Counted from the first letter of the stretch, positions 50,409 through 59,551 are shown. The stretch: 64,000 bases of DNA from UBA3006 sp036746695 (GCA_036746695.1 DAIODP010000001.1:1550001-1614000); one strand, 5' to 3'. Translations and numbers: made by a program. The notes: generated by a model from the letters alone, not told the origin.

Positions 50409-51173
50409 GTGCTCGTCGCTACCTGGAATGTGAATTCGTTAAAGGCCCGCTTGCCCCGTGTGCAAGCCTGGCTAGAAGAAGCCCAACCCGACGTGTTGTG
50501 CATGCAGGAAACAAAGATGAAGCAAGAAGTGTTTCCCACCGAAGTGTTTGCCGAGATGGGTTACGAAAGCGCACACTTCGGCCAGGGGCAATGGAACGGC
50601 GTTGCCATCTTGTCCAAAGTTGGGCTTACCGACGTGGTGCAAAACTTTGCTGTGGGCGATCCCGACACCGACGCGCGCATCATCAGCGCAACATGCGGCG
50701 GCGCCAAAGTGGTGTGCGTGTACGTGCCCAACGGCCGCGAACTTGATCACGAGCACTATCAATACAAACTTCGCTGGATGAAGCAGTTGCGCCAACACGT
50801 AGACACCATTGCCACACCGTCCGACGACGTGATTGTCACGGGCGACTTCAACATCGCACCACTCGACATCGACGTGTGGGATCCAGCAGCACTCGAGGGC
50901 TCCACCCACGTCAGTGAGCCGGAGCGAAACGTGCTTGCCGAGTTGCGCACCTGGGGCCTCGTCGACATTTTTCGCGAGCAACACCCAGAGCCAAAGTTGT
51001 ATTCATGGTGGGATTACCGAGACGGCAGTTTCCACAAGGGCCACGGAATGCGCATCGACTATTTGCTGGTTTCAAAAACGGTTGCTCAACGCACCACCGA
51101 AACCACCATCGATCGCAACGCGCGCAAGGGCGAAAAGCCAAGCGATCACGCGCCAGTGTTACTGAGGTTCTAA
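50409..51173 (+). CDS. xth: Exodeoxyribonuclease III (AP endonuclease)
   Basis: A 254-residue Mg-dependent endonuclease/exonuclease/phosphatase-fold DNA repair enzyme that cuts at abasic sites and resects 3' ends. Motifs: ATWNVNSLKARL, VLCMQETKMK (metal Glu), VYVPNGRELDHEHYQYK (catalytic Tyr/His region), VTGDFNIAPLDIDVWD (Asp/Asn) and SDHAPVLLRF at the C-terminus. Start is GTG. Complete; no missing catalytic residue. The thioesterase gene begins at the base after the stop codon. Confidence 0.94.
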   Translation: MLVATWNVNSLKARLPRVQAWLEEAQPDVLCMQETKMKQEVFPTEVFAEMGYESAHFGQGQWNGVAILSKVGLTDVVQNFAVGDPDTDARIISATCGGAKVVCVYVPNGRELDHEHYQYKLRWMKQLRQHVDTIATPSDDVIVTGDFNIAPLDIDVWDPAALEGSTHVSEPERNVLAELRTWGLVDIFREQHPEPKLYSWWDYRDGSFHKGHGMRIDYLLVSKTVAQRTTETTIDRNARKGEKPSDHAPVLLRF

Positions 51174-51752
51174 GTGTCTGACGCGCAAAACGCCTTTCAG
51201 GGTTTTCATGTGCGCCAAGTGCCGATGACTCCCGAAGAAGAAGAGAAGGCAGCCATCGCACAAACCATGCGCGAAGACATCGCGCAACTGGTGTCTGTCG
51301 AGTCGGTTAGTTTCCTCGATCGCAGCCCAATCATTGGCGCCATCAACCCACTTGCTGCACCAATGCACGTTGAAACCGTCACTTCGGATGACGGCAGTGC
51401 TGTTGTCGTTGGCACCGTTACGTTCTCCAAGCAATACGAAGGCGCACCAGCGTGCGTGCATGGCGGTTTCATCGCCGCATACTTCGACGAAGTGTTGGGT
51501 GTCGCGCAAAGCACGTCGGGCAACCCTGGCATGACCGTCAACCTCAGCATCAACTATCGCTCGCCAACGCCCATCAATAAGCCACTGGTGTTCAAAGGTT
51601 GGGTCACTTCGGTAGAGGGCCGCAAGATCTTCACGTCGGGCACGTTGCACGACGGCGACAGGTTGTGCGCCGAATGCACCGCCATCTTTGTTTCTATGCG
51701 CCCAGAGGTGTTCGAAAAAATGGTGAAGATGCGCGCCGAACAGGCGAAATAG
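51174..51752 (+). CDS. PaaI-like hotdog-fold thioesterase
   Basis: A 192-residue hotdog-fold protein: CVHGGFIAAYFDEVLGVAQ is the canonical helix with HGG and the Asp/Glu region, followed by NLSINYRSPTPINKPLVFKG and AECTAIFV. It probably hydrolyses acyl-CoA (PaaI/4HBT-like). The extended N-terminal 60 residues are typical of the actinobacterial branch. GTG start directly follows xth. Substrate unknown. Confidence 0.86.
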   Translation: MSDAQNAFQGFHVRQVPMTPEEEEKAAIAQTMREDIAQLVSVESVSFLDRSPIIGAINPLAAPMHVETVTSDDGSAVVVGTVTFSKQYEGAPACVHGGFIAAYFDEVLGVAQSTSGNPGMTVNLSINYRSPTPINKPLVFKGWVTSVEGRKIFTSGTLHDGDRLCAECTAIFVSMRPEVFEKMVKMRAEQAK

Positions 51753-51758
51753 ACAGCG

Positions 51759-53654
51759 CTACGCAGCGCGATGCTTATCGATTATTGCAAGTAGTGCAGG
51801 CGCAACGCGCTTCGCAGTAAGTGGCCCGAAAATAACTGCCAAGTCGTCGACAGAAGCGGGCTGCGATGCAACAAGTTGTGCCAACACTTCGTCTGTGCAC
51901 ACCTGGAATGGCTCTTGGTTGGTGGCGCGGCCGGTGTGCCTTCGCCAGGTGGTGAGGTCGTCCAGCAGGTTGGGTTGGTTGGAGGGCCGTGCTACGAAGC
52001 GGGGCAGTTGTTGGTTGGCTTCGGTATTGGCGCTGAGCGGCATGCCATCAAGTAGCGGGCTCTTACCCGCGTTGCGGTTGTTGCGCTTGTCGGCATATGT
52101 AATGAACAGCTGTTGCGCCGCACGCGTAAATGCCACATAGGCCAAACGTATTTCTTCTTTGCGTTGATCGTTGCTGGAAGCCGAACCATGGGGAAGTAGG
52201 CCAGTCTCGGCACCCGCAACAACAACGCAATCCCACTCGCGGCCTTTTGCTGCGTGAAACGTCAATAAGTCGACGCCGTTTTTCGGTGTGTTGTGCACGG
52301 CGTTGGCAACAACCCATGCGTTAAATGCGCGGCCGTCGATGATGCCCGGTTGGTCGAGGTGCACAAACTGGCGCACCATGTCGGCAACCACTCGTTCGGC
52401 TTCGTCGTCAGAATCACTCAGGGTGTCGGCGGCCCATGTGGCAAGCGAATTGCGGCTGGTGCATTGCGCGGCCATGCCAATGGCTGCCGTCATTTCGGCC
52501 GACTGCCGCGTGCTGCCAATGGGTATGCCTGCCGCAGCAAGCGCTTTCGAAATGGCTGCAATCTGCACGTTGGTGCGCACCAAAACTGCGCACGACTGCC
52601 ACGGGTTGGCGCCCGCACTTGGCGCGTATTGCCACAACAACTTGGCAATGCCCTCGGCCTCGTCTTCGGCGTCGTGAAAGCGCGCAACACGAACGGGCGG
52701 GCCGTCTTCGCGCACGGCTTTAATGTGCACGGGTTCGCCCGTTTGCAACGCAGTGTGCCGCGCAGCATTCACAATGTGCGGGGAAGAGCGGTAGTTGTTT
52801 GGCAGTTGCAGCACCGTCACTTGCGAAATGGTGTTGGGCAGGTTGTCGAACAGCATGCGGTCGGCGCCGTTCCAACCGTAAATGGCCTGCAGTGGGTCGC
52901 CCACTACAAACACGTCGGGGCGCCCGCCACGAATGGCATCGAACAACGCGTACTGCAGCGGGTTCATGTCTTGCGCTTCGTCCACAAATACGTGCTTGAA
53001 GCGCCAACGCACGGCTTCGGCATACACGCTGTCGGTGTTCATGTCGGCAACAACGCGCGCCAGCAAGTCGTCCAAGTCAACAACTTGTCGTTTCTTTTTT
53101 AGCGCCTCGTATTGCTTAAAGATCTCGGCAACCTCGCCAGCCGGTGCGGGCGGCGTGCGTTGCAATCGCTTTACTGCCGCCACATAGTCGGTGTGGGGGA
53201 TCATGCGCGCGTACGCCCAATCAATCTCCATCAAGATGTCGCGTGGTTTCGAAGCCAAGCGGTGCGAACCCGCTGCACTTGTTGCAAGCGCGGTGCGGTT
53301 GTGAACAATGTTGGGGATGGGCTGGCTTACGTCGGTAAGGCGCTGGCGTAACAACGCCAATGCCACCGCGTGAAACGTGCCAACTGTTGGCCCGCTGTTG
53401 CCACGATGCCCAACACCAAGCGTGCTTAATCTGCGTCGCATTTCGCCTGCGGCCTCGCGCGTAAATGTAATTGCCAAAATGTTTTCGGGGCGGGCAGTGT
53501 TGGTTGCTACGCGATACGCAATGCGGTGCGTCAGCACTCGCGTTTTGCCCGAGCCAGCACCAGCATGCACAACGGTTGCTGTTGGCGGGCACATCACGGC
53601 CTCGCGTTGTTCGGGGTCGAGCCCCCGCAGCAATTCGTTCACATCCACTCGCAC
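51759..53654 (-). CDS. UvrD/Rep-family helicase with HRDC domain (UvrD2-like)
   Basis: A 631-residue superfamily 1A DNA helicase: Q-like entry LDPEQREAVMCPP, Walker A VVHAGAGSGKTRVLTHRI, Walker B VDEAQDMNPLQ, GDPLQAIYGWNGAD, LLTFHAAKGREWDCV and LAYVAFTRAAQQL. A C-terminal HRDC domain (about 565-625) marks the actinobacterial UvrD2 type, which in mycobacteria needs a tetracysteine region between helicase and HRDC; those cysteines are not obvious here. GTG start. It is 45 bases from the divergent PH-domain gene. Confidence 0.91.
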   Translation of the reverse strand: MRVDVNELLRGLDPEQREAVMCPPTATVVHAGAGSGKTRVLTHRIAYRVATNTARPENILAITFTREAAGEMRRRLSTLGVGHRGNSGPTVGTFHAVALALLRQRLTDVSQPIPNIVHNRTALATSAAGSHRLASKPRDILMEIDWAYARMIPHTDYVAAVKRLQRTPPAPAGEVAEIFKQYEALKKKRQVVDLDDLLARVVADMNTDSVYAEAVRWRFKHVFVDEAQDMNPLQYALFDAIRGGRPDVFVVGDPLQAIYGWNGADRMLFDNLPNTISQVTVLQLPNNYRSSPHIVNAARHTALQTGEPVHIKAVREDGPPVRVARFHDAEDEAEGIAKLLWQYAPSAGANPWQSCAVLVRTNVQIAAISKALAAAGIPIGSTRQSAEMTAAIGMAAQCTSRNSLATWAADTLSDSDDEAERVVADMVRQFVHLDQPGIIDGRAFNAWVVANAVHNTPKNGVDLLTFHAAKGREWDCVVVAGAETGLLPHGSASSNDQRKEEIRLAYVAFTRAAQQLFITYADKRNNRNAGKSPLLDGMPLSANTEANQQLPRFVARPSNQPNLLDDLTTWRRHTGRATNQEPFQVCTDEVLAQLVASQPASVDDLAVIFGPLTAKRVAPALLAIIDKHRAA

Positions 53655-53699
53655 GAGATTAGGCGGTGGGTGTTACACCCCGCACATTACGCTCGTCTC

Positions 53700-54218
53700 A
53701 TGGGCTATACGCAGAAGTATTTCAATGAAGGCGAAATCATGGTCCTCGATCTCCACCCGCATTGGTGGACATTCGTCAAACCCACCTTCAAACTCATCGG
53801 CGCACTCGCCCTTGTGGTGGTCAGCAATCGCATCGCCACCGAAACCTCCAGCTCGTTTCTCACCACGCTCGAAACCGTCGCCGTCAATGCCTCGTTGGCA
53901 CTTGTTGGCGTCACCTTCATCATGCTCTTGGTACACGCATTGCAATGGAGCCGCGTGCATTTCGTGGTCACCAATCAGCGCGTCATCTATCGCTCCGGCG
54001 TCATTGCCCGCAACGGCATCGAAATCCCTGTGCGCAAAGTAAACAACGTCAGTTTTCACCAATCGGTTATCGAGCGCATCGTTGGCGCGGGCGACATCCT
54101 CATCGAATCGGGTGGGGAAGACGGCCAATCATTGTTCTCCGACATCCGCGACCCGGAACAAGTGCAAAACATCATTCAGCGCACACTTCGCCGCGTGGAC
54201 GAAGAGCCACACGACTAA
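53700..54218 (+). CDS. Bacterial PH-domain (bPH2/YdbT-like) membrane protein
   Basis: A 172-residue membrane protein: a short N-terminus, two hydrophobic helices (about 30-80), then a bPH2 domain with VHFVVTNQRVIYRSGVIAR and IPVRKVNNVSFHQSVIERI. The pattern TNxRVIYRxG...EIPxxKVxxVxxxQSxxERxxGxGDI is the YdbS/YdbT family signature. Function is poorly known; suggested roles are membrane stress or lipid sensing. Its 3' end shares 4 bases with the convergent galactokinase. Confidence 0.84.
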   Translation: MGYTQKYFNEGEIMVLDLHPHWWTFVKPTFKLIGALALVVVSNRIATETSSSFLTTLETVAVNASLALVGVTFIMLLVHALQWSRVHFVVTNQRVIYRSGVIARNGIEIPVRKVNNVSFHQSVIERIVGAGDILIESGGEDGQSLFSDIRDPEQVQNIIQRTLRRVDEEPHD

Positions 54219-55237
54219 CTAATTATCGCCGCGCCACCCACCGCGCGCACCCGCCACGTGTTGTCGTTTTCTGGCAAGCGCGCATCGCTGTCGGCAACCA
54301 TCACCATGCAGCCACCAAACCCGCCGCCCGTCATGCGCGCGCCATACACACCCGGCAACACTTGCGCTTGTTTCACAGCATTGTCCATCTGTTCGGTAGA
54401 CACCGCAAAGTTGCTGCGCAAACTTTCATGACTCTGGTTCATCAGTAACCCAAACCCCTGCACGTCGCCCGCTTGCAAACACTTGGCAGCTTCACGCACC
54501 CGCTCGTTTTCACTCACCACATGCAGTGCCCGCGCACGCACCACCGCGTCGGCAATCTGCGCGGTGTCGGCAACGCTTGCCAACCGCAGCGGCCCTATTT
54601 CTTTTTCAGCCTGAGCGCATTGCGCCACTCGGTCGGCATACGCACTGCCAACCAAAGTTCGCGCAGCAACCCACTGCACCACCACCTGCATGTTGTTGGG
54701 CAGCGCAATCGGCTCAATATCAAGCGTGCGGCAATCAATCAACAGCGCGTGGCCGTCAACACCGGCTGCGCTTGTCAACTGATCCATAATCCCGCACGGC
54801 ACGCCAGTTGCCACATGTTCTGCGCGCCTACACAGTTGCGCAAGTTCGGTTACCGAAAGCGTGCTTCCCAACGCCAAAGCAGTCGCAACCTCCAACGCCG
54901 CACTGGACGACAACCCCGCACCGATAGGTATCGTCGTTGTCACCGAACCCTCAATGCCAACCGCGCAACCCATCTGGTTTGCCACTCCCGCCACATAACG
55001 CCCCCACGCAGGCATCACGTTGGCAGCGTCGGCAACCGGCAAGTTCAACACCAGCGGCTCGTGCAGCTGTTCGCTCGTTAACCGAATGGCGCCATCAAGT
55101 GCTTGCCCCGTCACGGTGGTGTAGCGGTCTATCGCCATTGGCAACACCAGCCCGCCCGTGTAATCGGTGTGGTCTCCAATCAGGTTCACGCGCCCTGGCG
55201 CCCGCGCAACAACTGTTTTCCCCTTTGCGCTACTCAT
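54215..55237 (-). CDS. galK: Galactokinase, GHMP family
   Basis: A 340-residue GHMP sugar kinase: GRVNLIGDHTDYTGGLVLPM, the phosphate loop TTIPIGAGLSSSAALEVA and MTGGGFGGCMV. The signature is that of galactokinase, although the conserved Glu of GEHTDY is Asp here and the length is shorter than the E. coli enzyme (382 residues), so a different hexose or derivative could be the substrate. It would phosphorylate galactose for the Leloir pathway and could feed UDP-galactose to Glf. ATG 55237 is chosen; the frame beyond is not GHMP-like. Confidence 0.87.
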   Translation of the reverse strand: MSSAKGKTVVARAPGRVNLIGDHTDYTGGLVLPMAIDRYTTVTGQALDGAIRLTSEQLHEPLVLNLPVADAANVMPAWGRYVAGVANQMGCAVGIEGSVTTTIPIGAGLSSSAALEVATALALGSTLSVTELAQLCRRAEHVATGVPCGIMDQLTSAAGVDGHALLIDCRTLDIEPIALPNNMQVVVQWVAARTLVGSAYADRVAQCAQAEKEIGPLRLASVADTAQIADAVVRARALHVVSENERVREAAKCLQAGDVQGFGLLMNQSHESLRSNFAVSTEQMDNAVKQAQVLPGVYGARMTGGGFGGCMVMVADSDARLPENDNTWRVRAVGGAAIIS

Positions 55238-55298
55238 ATATATACGACAATAGGGCTCCAAGTTGTGGCAACCCTCAAACAGGGGTGAGACTGTACAT

Positions 55299-56195
55299 AT
55301 GCCAAAAGCGTCGTTTACCTCTACCGACAACCGCCAAATGGAAATCGAGTACGACACCTTTGGCAACCCGGCCGATCAGCCGCTCTTGTTGATCATGGGC
55401 TTCACCGCACAAATGGTTGCGTGGGAAGAAGAGTTCTGTCAGCAACTTGCCGAGCGCAGCCACTTCGTTATTCGTTTTGACAACCGCGACTGCGGCCTCA
55501 GCACCAAGCTGCACGGTGTGCCCAGCAACTCTGATGCCGTCGTCATGGCCGCAATGATGGAAACAGAAATGCCCCAGGTTGCCTACACGCTTTCCGACAT
55601 GGCGGGCGATGCAGCCAAACTGCTGGATCATCTCAACATCGAGCGCGCGCACATCATGGGCGCATCAATGGGTGGCATGATCGCACAAACGTTTGCCATC
55701 GACTATCCGCACCGCACCAAAACACTCATCTCCATCATGAGCCAACCGGGCGAACTGACTGTTGGCCAAGCAACACCCGAAGCAATGGAACTCATCGTTA
55801 CTCCTGCACCAAGCACGCGCGACGAATACATTGCGTTTGCACCGAAGTGGCAGTTGTGGCAAAGCAAGAAATACCGCAGCGACGAGATTTCGTTTCGCAA
55901 TGCTGTCCGCGATTTTGATCGCAGCAATTACCCCGAAGGCGGCCCGCGCCAAATGGCCGCCATCTATGCCAGCGGTAGCAGGGCAGAAGGCCTGCAAAAA
56001 CTTCAAGTGCCAACACTCGTCATTCACGGCATCGAAGACCAGCTCATCACGCCAAGTGGCGGCGAGCGCACCGCCGAACTCATTCCTAACTCCACCTTGC
56101 TGATGGTGGAAGACATGGGCCACGACATGCCGAAACCTCTGTGGCCTCTGTATCTCGATGCCATCTCCAAACACACTGCACTCGTCTCGCAGTAA
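55299..56195 (+). CDS. Alpha/beta hydrolase
   Basis: A 298-residue alpha/beta-hydrolase: IMGFTAQMVAWEEEF, FVIRFDNRDCGLSTK, nucleophile elbow MGASMGGMIAQ, VIHGIEDQLI (acid) and DMGHDMP (His). The RFDNRDCGLST segment is shared with the RdmC/DoxA-type methylesterases, so an esterase is likely. AGGGGTGAG (55281-55289) supports the ATG. It precedes an alpha-methylacyl-CoA racemase by 9 bases. Confidence 0.85.
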   Translation: MPKASFTSTDNRQMEIEYDTFGNPADQPLLLIMGFTAQMVAWEEEFCQQLAERSHFVIRFDNRDCGLSTKLHGVPSNSDAVVMAAMMETEMPQVAYTLSDMAGDAAKLLDHLNIERAHIMGASMGGMIAQTFAIDYPHRTKTLISIMSQPGELTVGQATPEAMELIVTPAPSTRDEYIAFAPKWQLWQSKKYRSDEISFRNAVRDFDRSNYPEGGPRQMAAIYASGSRAEGLQKLQVPTLVIHGIEDQLITPSGGERTAELIPNSTLLMVEDMGHDMPKPLWPLYLDAISKHTALVSQ

Positions 56196-56204
56196 GGATC
56201 ACTC

Positions 56205-57368
56205 ATGACCAAGGGCCCGCTCAGCGGTTATCGCATCATCGAAATCGCAGGCATCGGCCCCGGCCCGTTTGCAGCAATGATGCTTGCCGACATGGGCGCC
56301 GAAGTCATTCGTATCGAGCGCGCACAATCAGTGAAAGGCGCAGCCCCCGCAACCGCACATTGGGACACACTGCTTCGCGGCCGAAAAAACATTGCTATCG
56401 ACTTAAAGAACCCGCAAGGCGTTGAAGCACTGCTACAACTCGTCGAAAAAGCCGACGCCATCATCGAAGGCTTCCGCCCCGGCGTAATGGAACGCCTTGG
56501 CATCGGCCCAACCGAGTGCGCAAAGCGCAACCCCAAAATTGTTTTCGGTCGCATGACCGGCTGGGGCCAAGACGGCCCGTATGCACCGCTTGCCGGCCAC
56601 GACATCAACTACATCGCACTTGCCGGCGCACTCGCACACTTCGCCCGTAAAGACGAAGCACCCGTGCCACCGCTCAACATGGTGGGCGACTTCGGCGGCG
56701 GCGGAATGTTCCTCGCATTCGGCGTTGTCTGCGCACTGCTCGAAACACAAAAGAGCGGCAAGGGCCAAGTCATCGACGCAGCAATGATCGACGGCTCGGC
56801 CACGCTCATGAGCATGTTCTGGGCCATGAAAAGCATCGGCATGTTCAATGAAAATGCCCCCGGCACCAACCTGCTCGACACGGGCGCACACTTCTACGAC
56901 GTCTTCCAGTGCCAAGACGGCAAATACATTTCCATCGGCAGCATCGAACCACAGTTCTATGCATTGCTCCTCGAAAAAACGGGCCTCACTAACGACCCAG
57001 CATTCGCCAAACAAATGGATCCATCGCAGTGGCCCACCCTGAAAGCCAAACTGCAAGACGTCATCAAACAAAAAACCCAAGCCCAGTGGTGCGCAATTAT
57101 GGAAGGCACCGACGTGTGCTTCGCCCCCGTGCTCACCATGACCGAAGCAACGCAGCACCCGCATCACATTGCGCGCAACACCTTCATCGACATTGCCGGC
57201 GTCACACAACCCGCACCCGCGCCACGTTTTTCCCGCACGTCCCCCGAAACCCCAACGCCGCCAGCGCATGCCGGCCAACATTCCACACAAATTCTTAACG
57301 AGTGGGGCATCAGCAACATCAACGAGTTGCTTGCAAGTGGGGCAGTAGTAGACGGCTCTTCCAAGTGA
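56205..57368 (+). CDS. Alpha-methylacyl-CoA racemase (CaiB/BaiF family III)
   Basis: A 387-residue class III CoA-transferase-family enzyme of the AMACR type. LSGYRIIEIAGIGPGPFAAM at the N-terminus, RGRKNIAIDLKNP, GHDINYIALAGAL (catalytic His132) and MVGDFGGGGMFLAFG (Asp162) correspond to His126 and Asp156 of mycobacterial MCR. It epimerises 2-methylacyl-CoA during branched-chain fatty acid or sterol side-chain breakdown. Its stop overlaps the PIG-L deacetylase start. Confidence 0.9.
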   Translation: MTKGPLSGYRIIEIAGIGPGPFAAMMLADMGAEVIRIERAQSVKGAAPATAHWDTLLRGRKNIAIDLKNPQGVEALLQLVEKADAIIEGFRPGVMERLGIGPTECAKRNPKIVFGRMTGWGQDGPYAPLAGHDINYIALAGALAHFARKDEAPVPPLNMVGDFGGGGMFLAFGVVCALLETQKSGKGQVIDAAMIDGSATLMSMFWAMKSIGMFNENAPGTNLLDTGAHFYDVFQCQDGKYISIGSIEPQFYALLLEKTGLTNDPAFAKQMDPSQWPTLKAKLQDVIKQKTQAQWCAIMEGTDVCFAPVLTMTEATQHPHHIARNTFIDIAGVTQPAPAPRFSRTSPETPTPPAHAGQHSTQILNEWGISNINELLASGAVVDGSSK

Positions 57369-58144
57369 GCACCCTCGTTGCGTTTCACGCCCACCCCGAC
57401 GACGAAAGCCTGGCCATGGGCGGCACACTTGCCCGCGCATCCAAAGAAGGCCACCGCGTAGTTGTTGTTGTTGCCACAAATGGCGACCACGGCGAAACAC
57501 CAGCCAACCTTGCGCCCGGCGAAACCACCGCCCAATTCCGCAAAAAAGAAATGGAAGCATCCTGCAACGTGCTTGGCGTGCACCGTTTGGTGTGGCTGGG
57601 TTACGACGACAGCGGCATGACAGGTTGGGAACAAAACAAAGCCCCCAACGCATTCATCAACGCTGACACCGAAGTCGCCGCACAACAACTTGCCAACATT
57701 CTCAAAGAAGAACAAGCTGACGTCTTCACCACCTACGACTGGCACGGCAACTATGGCCACCCAGACCACATTAAGGTGCACCACGTTGGCCATCGCGCCG
57801 CACAAATCGCAAACGTGAAAAACGTGTTCGAAATGACCATGAACCGTGACCACTGGAAGCGCCTCATGCAATTTGCACCTGAAGACGAAAAGTTCAACCC
57901 CGACGACCCAGCCGACGACGGCAACCCCATGGGCGAACCCGAAGCCAACATCTCACACCAAGTAGACGTCACCGAATTTTGTGAACTCAAACGCCAAGCC
58001 ATCAAGTGCCACGGCAGTCAAGTAACCGACACCAGTTTCTTGGGCAACCTCACCGCCGAAATGTTCGAACTGTCATTTGGCCAAGAGTGGTTCATCAAAG
58101 TGGGCGAGAGCGGCCCACCCCGCAACGCCTGGCTCTTTGACTAA
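57365..58144 (+). CDS. PIG-L-family deacetylase
   Basis: A 259-residue Zn-dependent LmbE/PIG-L deacetylase: VAFHAHPDDESLAMGGTLAR (metal His, Asp, Asp) and GNYGHPDHIKVHHVGHRA (metal His, His). Homologs include MshB (GlcNAc-Ins deacetylase of mycothiol synthesis) and other N-acetyl-sugar deacetylases. Here there is no mycothiol neighbour, so MshB is only one possibility. GTG start overlaps the racemase stop (57365-57368). A second family member, Mca, lies at 19412. Confidence 0.86.
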   Translation: MSTLVAFHAHPDDESLAMGGTLARASKEGHRVVVVVATNGDHGETPANLAPGETTAQFRKKEMEASCNVLGVHRLVWLGYDDSGMTGWEQNKAPNAFINADTEVAAQQLANILKEEQADVFTTYDWHGNYGHPDHIKVHHVGHRAAQIANVKNVFEMTMNRDHWKRLMQFAPEDEKFNPDDPADDGNPMGEPEANISHQVDVTEFCELKRQAIKCHGSQVTDTSFLGNLTAEMFELSFGQEWFIKVGESGPPRNAWLFD

Positions 58145-58164
58145 TCAACCAACACCAACCACTC

Positions 58165-58719
58165 ATGACACGTATCTATATGGTTCGCCACGGCCAAGCC
58201 GATTCGGCCTGGCACGAAAGCCCCGACCCAGGCTTAAGCGAACTGGGCCGCCAACAAGCAGCCAGCGCAGCACAACAACTGCATCACCTCAACAACGTTC
58301 ACATCATCTCAAGCCCACTGTTGCGCTGCCAACAAACCGCCCAACCATTTGCCCAAGCAAAGCAAACACCAATCAGCATCCACTCCGAAGTTTCCGAAAT
58401 CCCCACACCAAGCAACATCGCGTTCGATCAACGCGGCCCCTGGCTGCAACAAGCCATGTCCGGCACCTGGCAACAACTTGGCCAACAATTTGTCGACTAC
58501 CAAAACACCATCGCGCACTTCGTAGCAAACCTCAAACACGACACCGTCATCTTCAGCCACTTCATTGCCATCAACGCCGTCATCGGCCACGTCACCAACA
58601 ACCCCCAATTGGTCGTTGCCCACCTCGACAACTGTTCCATCACCACATTTCACATAGGCGCTAACAACACCCTCACCCTCGACGACACCGGCAATGAAGC
58701 CACCACCACGGTGGGGTAG
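58165..58719 (+). CDS. Histidine phosphatase family protein
   Basis: A 184-residue phosphoglycerate-mutase-like phosphatase: YMVRHGQAD (nucleophile His), GLSELGRQQA, IISSPLLRCQQTA (phosphate Arg) and VIFSHFIAINAV (second His). The Glu acid is expected around SEIPTP. Broad-specificity phosphatases of this type act on sugar phosphates, nucleotides or alpha-ribazole phosphate. It follows the PIG-L gene by 20 bases and precedes a small membrane protein. Confidence 0.87.
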   Translation: MTRIYMVRHGQADSAWHESPDPGLSELGRQQAASAAQQLHHLNNVHIISSPLLRCQQTAQPFAQAKQTPISIHSEVSEIPTPSNIAFDQRGPWLQQAMSGTWQQLGQQFVDYQNTIAHFVANLKHDTVIFSHFIAINAVIGHVTNNPQLVVAHLDNCSITTFHIGANNTLTLDDTGNEATTTVG

Positions 58720-58731
58720 ATTGGTCACCCT

Positions 58732-59109
58732 GTGAACGCCCAAACCCTCTACGACCTGCACAACAACTGGGCATGGGTCGTCATCATCGGCAACGCCCTC
58801 GCCGGCATCTGGGCCCTCGCCGCCCACAAACTCGTCTCCCTTCGCACCCGCGCACTGTGGTGGTACACCGCTCTTGCTCAGTTCACCATGTTTGTCCAAG
58901 TCATCTTGGGCGTCATCATGGTCAACCGCGACAAGGCCGTGTTCCCCGCATTCCACGCCTTCTACGGTTTCGTCGGCATCATCGCCATCGCCGTCATCTA
59001 TTCGTATCGCGCTCAACTCAAGGGCCGCACCTATTTGCTCTACGGCTTCGGCGGCCTCTTCATCATGGGCCTCGGCATCCGCGCCATGCTCGTGGGCCAA
59101 GCCGCCTAA
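58732..59109 (+). CDS. Small four-helix membrane protein, unknown
   Basis: A 125-residue membrane protein with four hydrophobic helices: about 13-35, 43-63 (ending QVILGVIMVN), 72-90 and 103-122. Conserved-looking polar residues in helices include His and Asn in FPAFHAFYGFV and LGVIMVN. No family recognised by motif. Start is GTG at 58732. It seems to end the plus-strand run beginning at 55299. Confidence 0.6.
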   Translation: MNAQTLYDLHNNWAWVVIIGNALAGIWALAAHKLVSLRTRALWWYTALAQFTMFVQVILGVIMVNRDKAVFPAFHAFYGFVGIIAIAVIYSYRAQLKGRTYLLYGFGGLFIMGLGIRAMLVGQAA

Positions 59110-59126
59110 CGCCTCACTACACACAT

Positions 59127-59166
59127 CTTGTTGATAACAAGTCCAAGATTTCTGTAACAAAAACAG
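59127..59166 (+). promoter_or_regulatory. Inverted repeats upstream of the HTH gene (possible operator)
   Basis: CTTGTT-GAT-AACAAG (59127-59141) is a perfect 6-bp inverted repeat and CTGT-N7-ACAG (59152-59166) a second shorter one, both in the 120-base A/T-rich gap before the antitoxin-like HTH gene. XRE regulators commonly repress their own promoter through such sites. TTGATA (59131-59136) within the first repeat could be a -35 box. Binding is inferred. Confidence 0.45.
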
Positions 59167-59230
59167 TATAAGTGTGGCTAATATTCATCTGTAGAGGATT
59201 CCCGTCATTGCTGACGTTAGGAGAAGAAAA

Positions 59231-59551
59231 ATGAGCGCCACAAAGAACTACTCAATCTTGCGAGAAGAGCTGCGCAAAGACCCAAAGCGTGCAAAACAGA
59301 TGGACGCCGGTTTCAAGAAACTGCTGCATGAGCAACGACAGATGACCATCTGTCAGCTTCGAAAGAGCCTCAACATCACCCAATCTCAAATGGCCGAAAT
59401 GATGAATGTCAGCCAATCCACCATCTCACAATTAGAAAATGGCGTCATCGAGATGTCGCTAACCATGTTGTATTCACTCGTCGACCATCTTGGAGGCGAA
59501 CTCCAGATCAATGCTGTCTTCAAGGGGGAAGTGGTCGCCCTCAGCGTTTAG
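59231..59551 (+). CDS. Antitoxin-like XRE HTH protein
   Basis: A 106-residue protein: an N-terminal helical segment, then an XRE helix-turn-helix (about 45-85; ITQSQMAEMMNVSQSTISQL) and a C-terminal region reminiscent of HigA-type antitoxins (GGELQINAVFKG). No RelE/HigB-type toxin or other partner is encoded on either side, so it appears orphan. AGGAGAAG (59219-59226) precedes the ATG. Two small inverted repeats at 59127 and 59152 upstream are good operator candidates. The region is more A/T-rich than the rest. Confidence 0.75.
   Translation: MSATKNYSILREELRKDPKRAKQMDAGFKKLLHEQRQMTICQLRKSLNITQSQMAEMMNVSQSTISQLENGVIEMSLTMLYSLVDHLGGELQINAVFKGEVVALSV

Noticed and set aside
56433..57653. Long minus-strand open frame opposite the racemase gene
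   Set aside because: Low-complexity, Cys/Gly/Trp-rich and antisense to a clear family III CoA-transferase.
58309..59160. Minus-strand acidic open frame opposite the phosphatase and membrane protein
   Set aside because: Acidic, low-complexity translation, antisense to a conserved histidine phosphatase.
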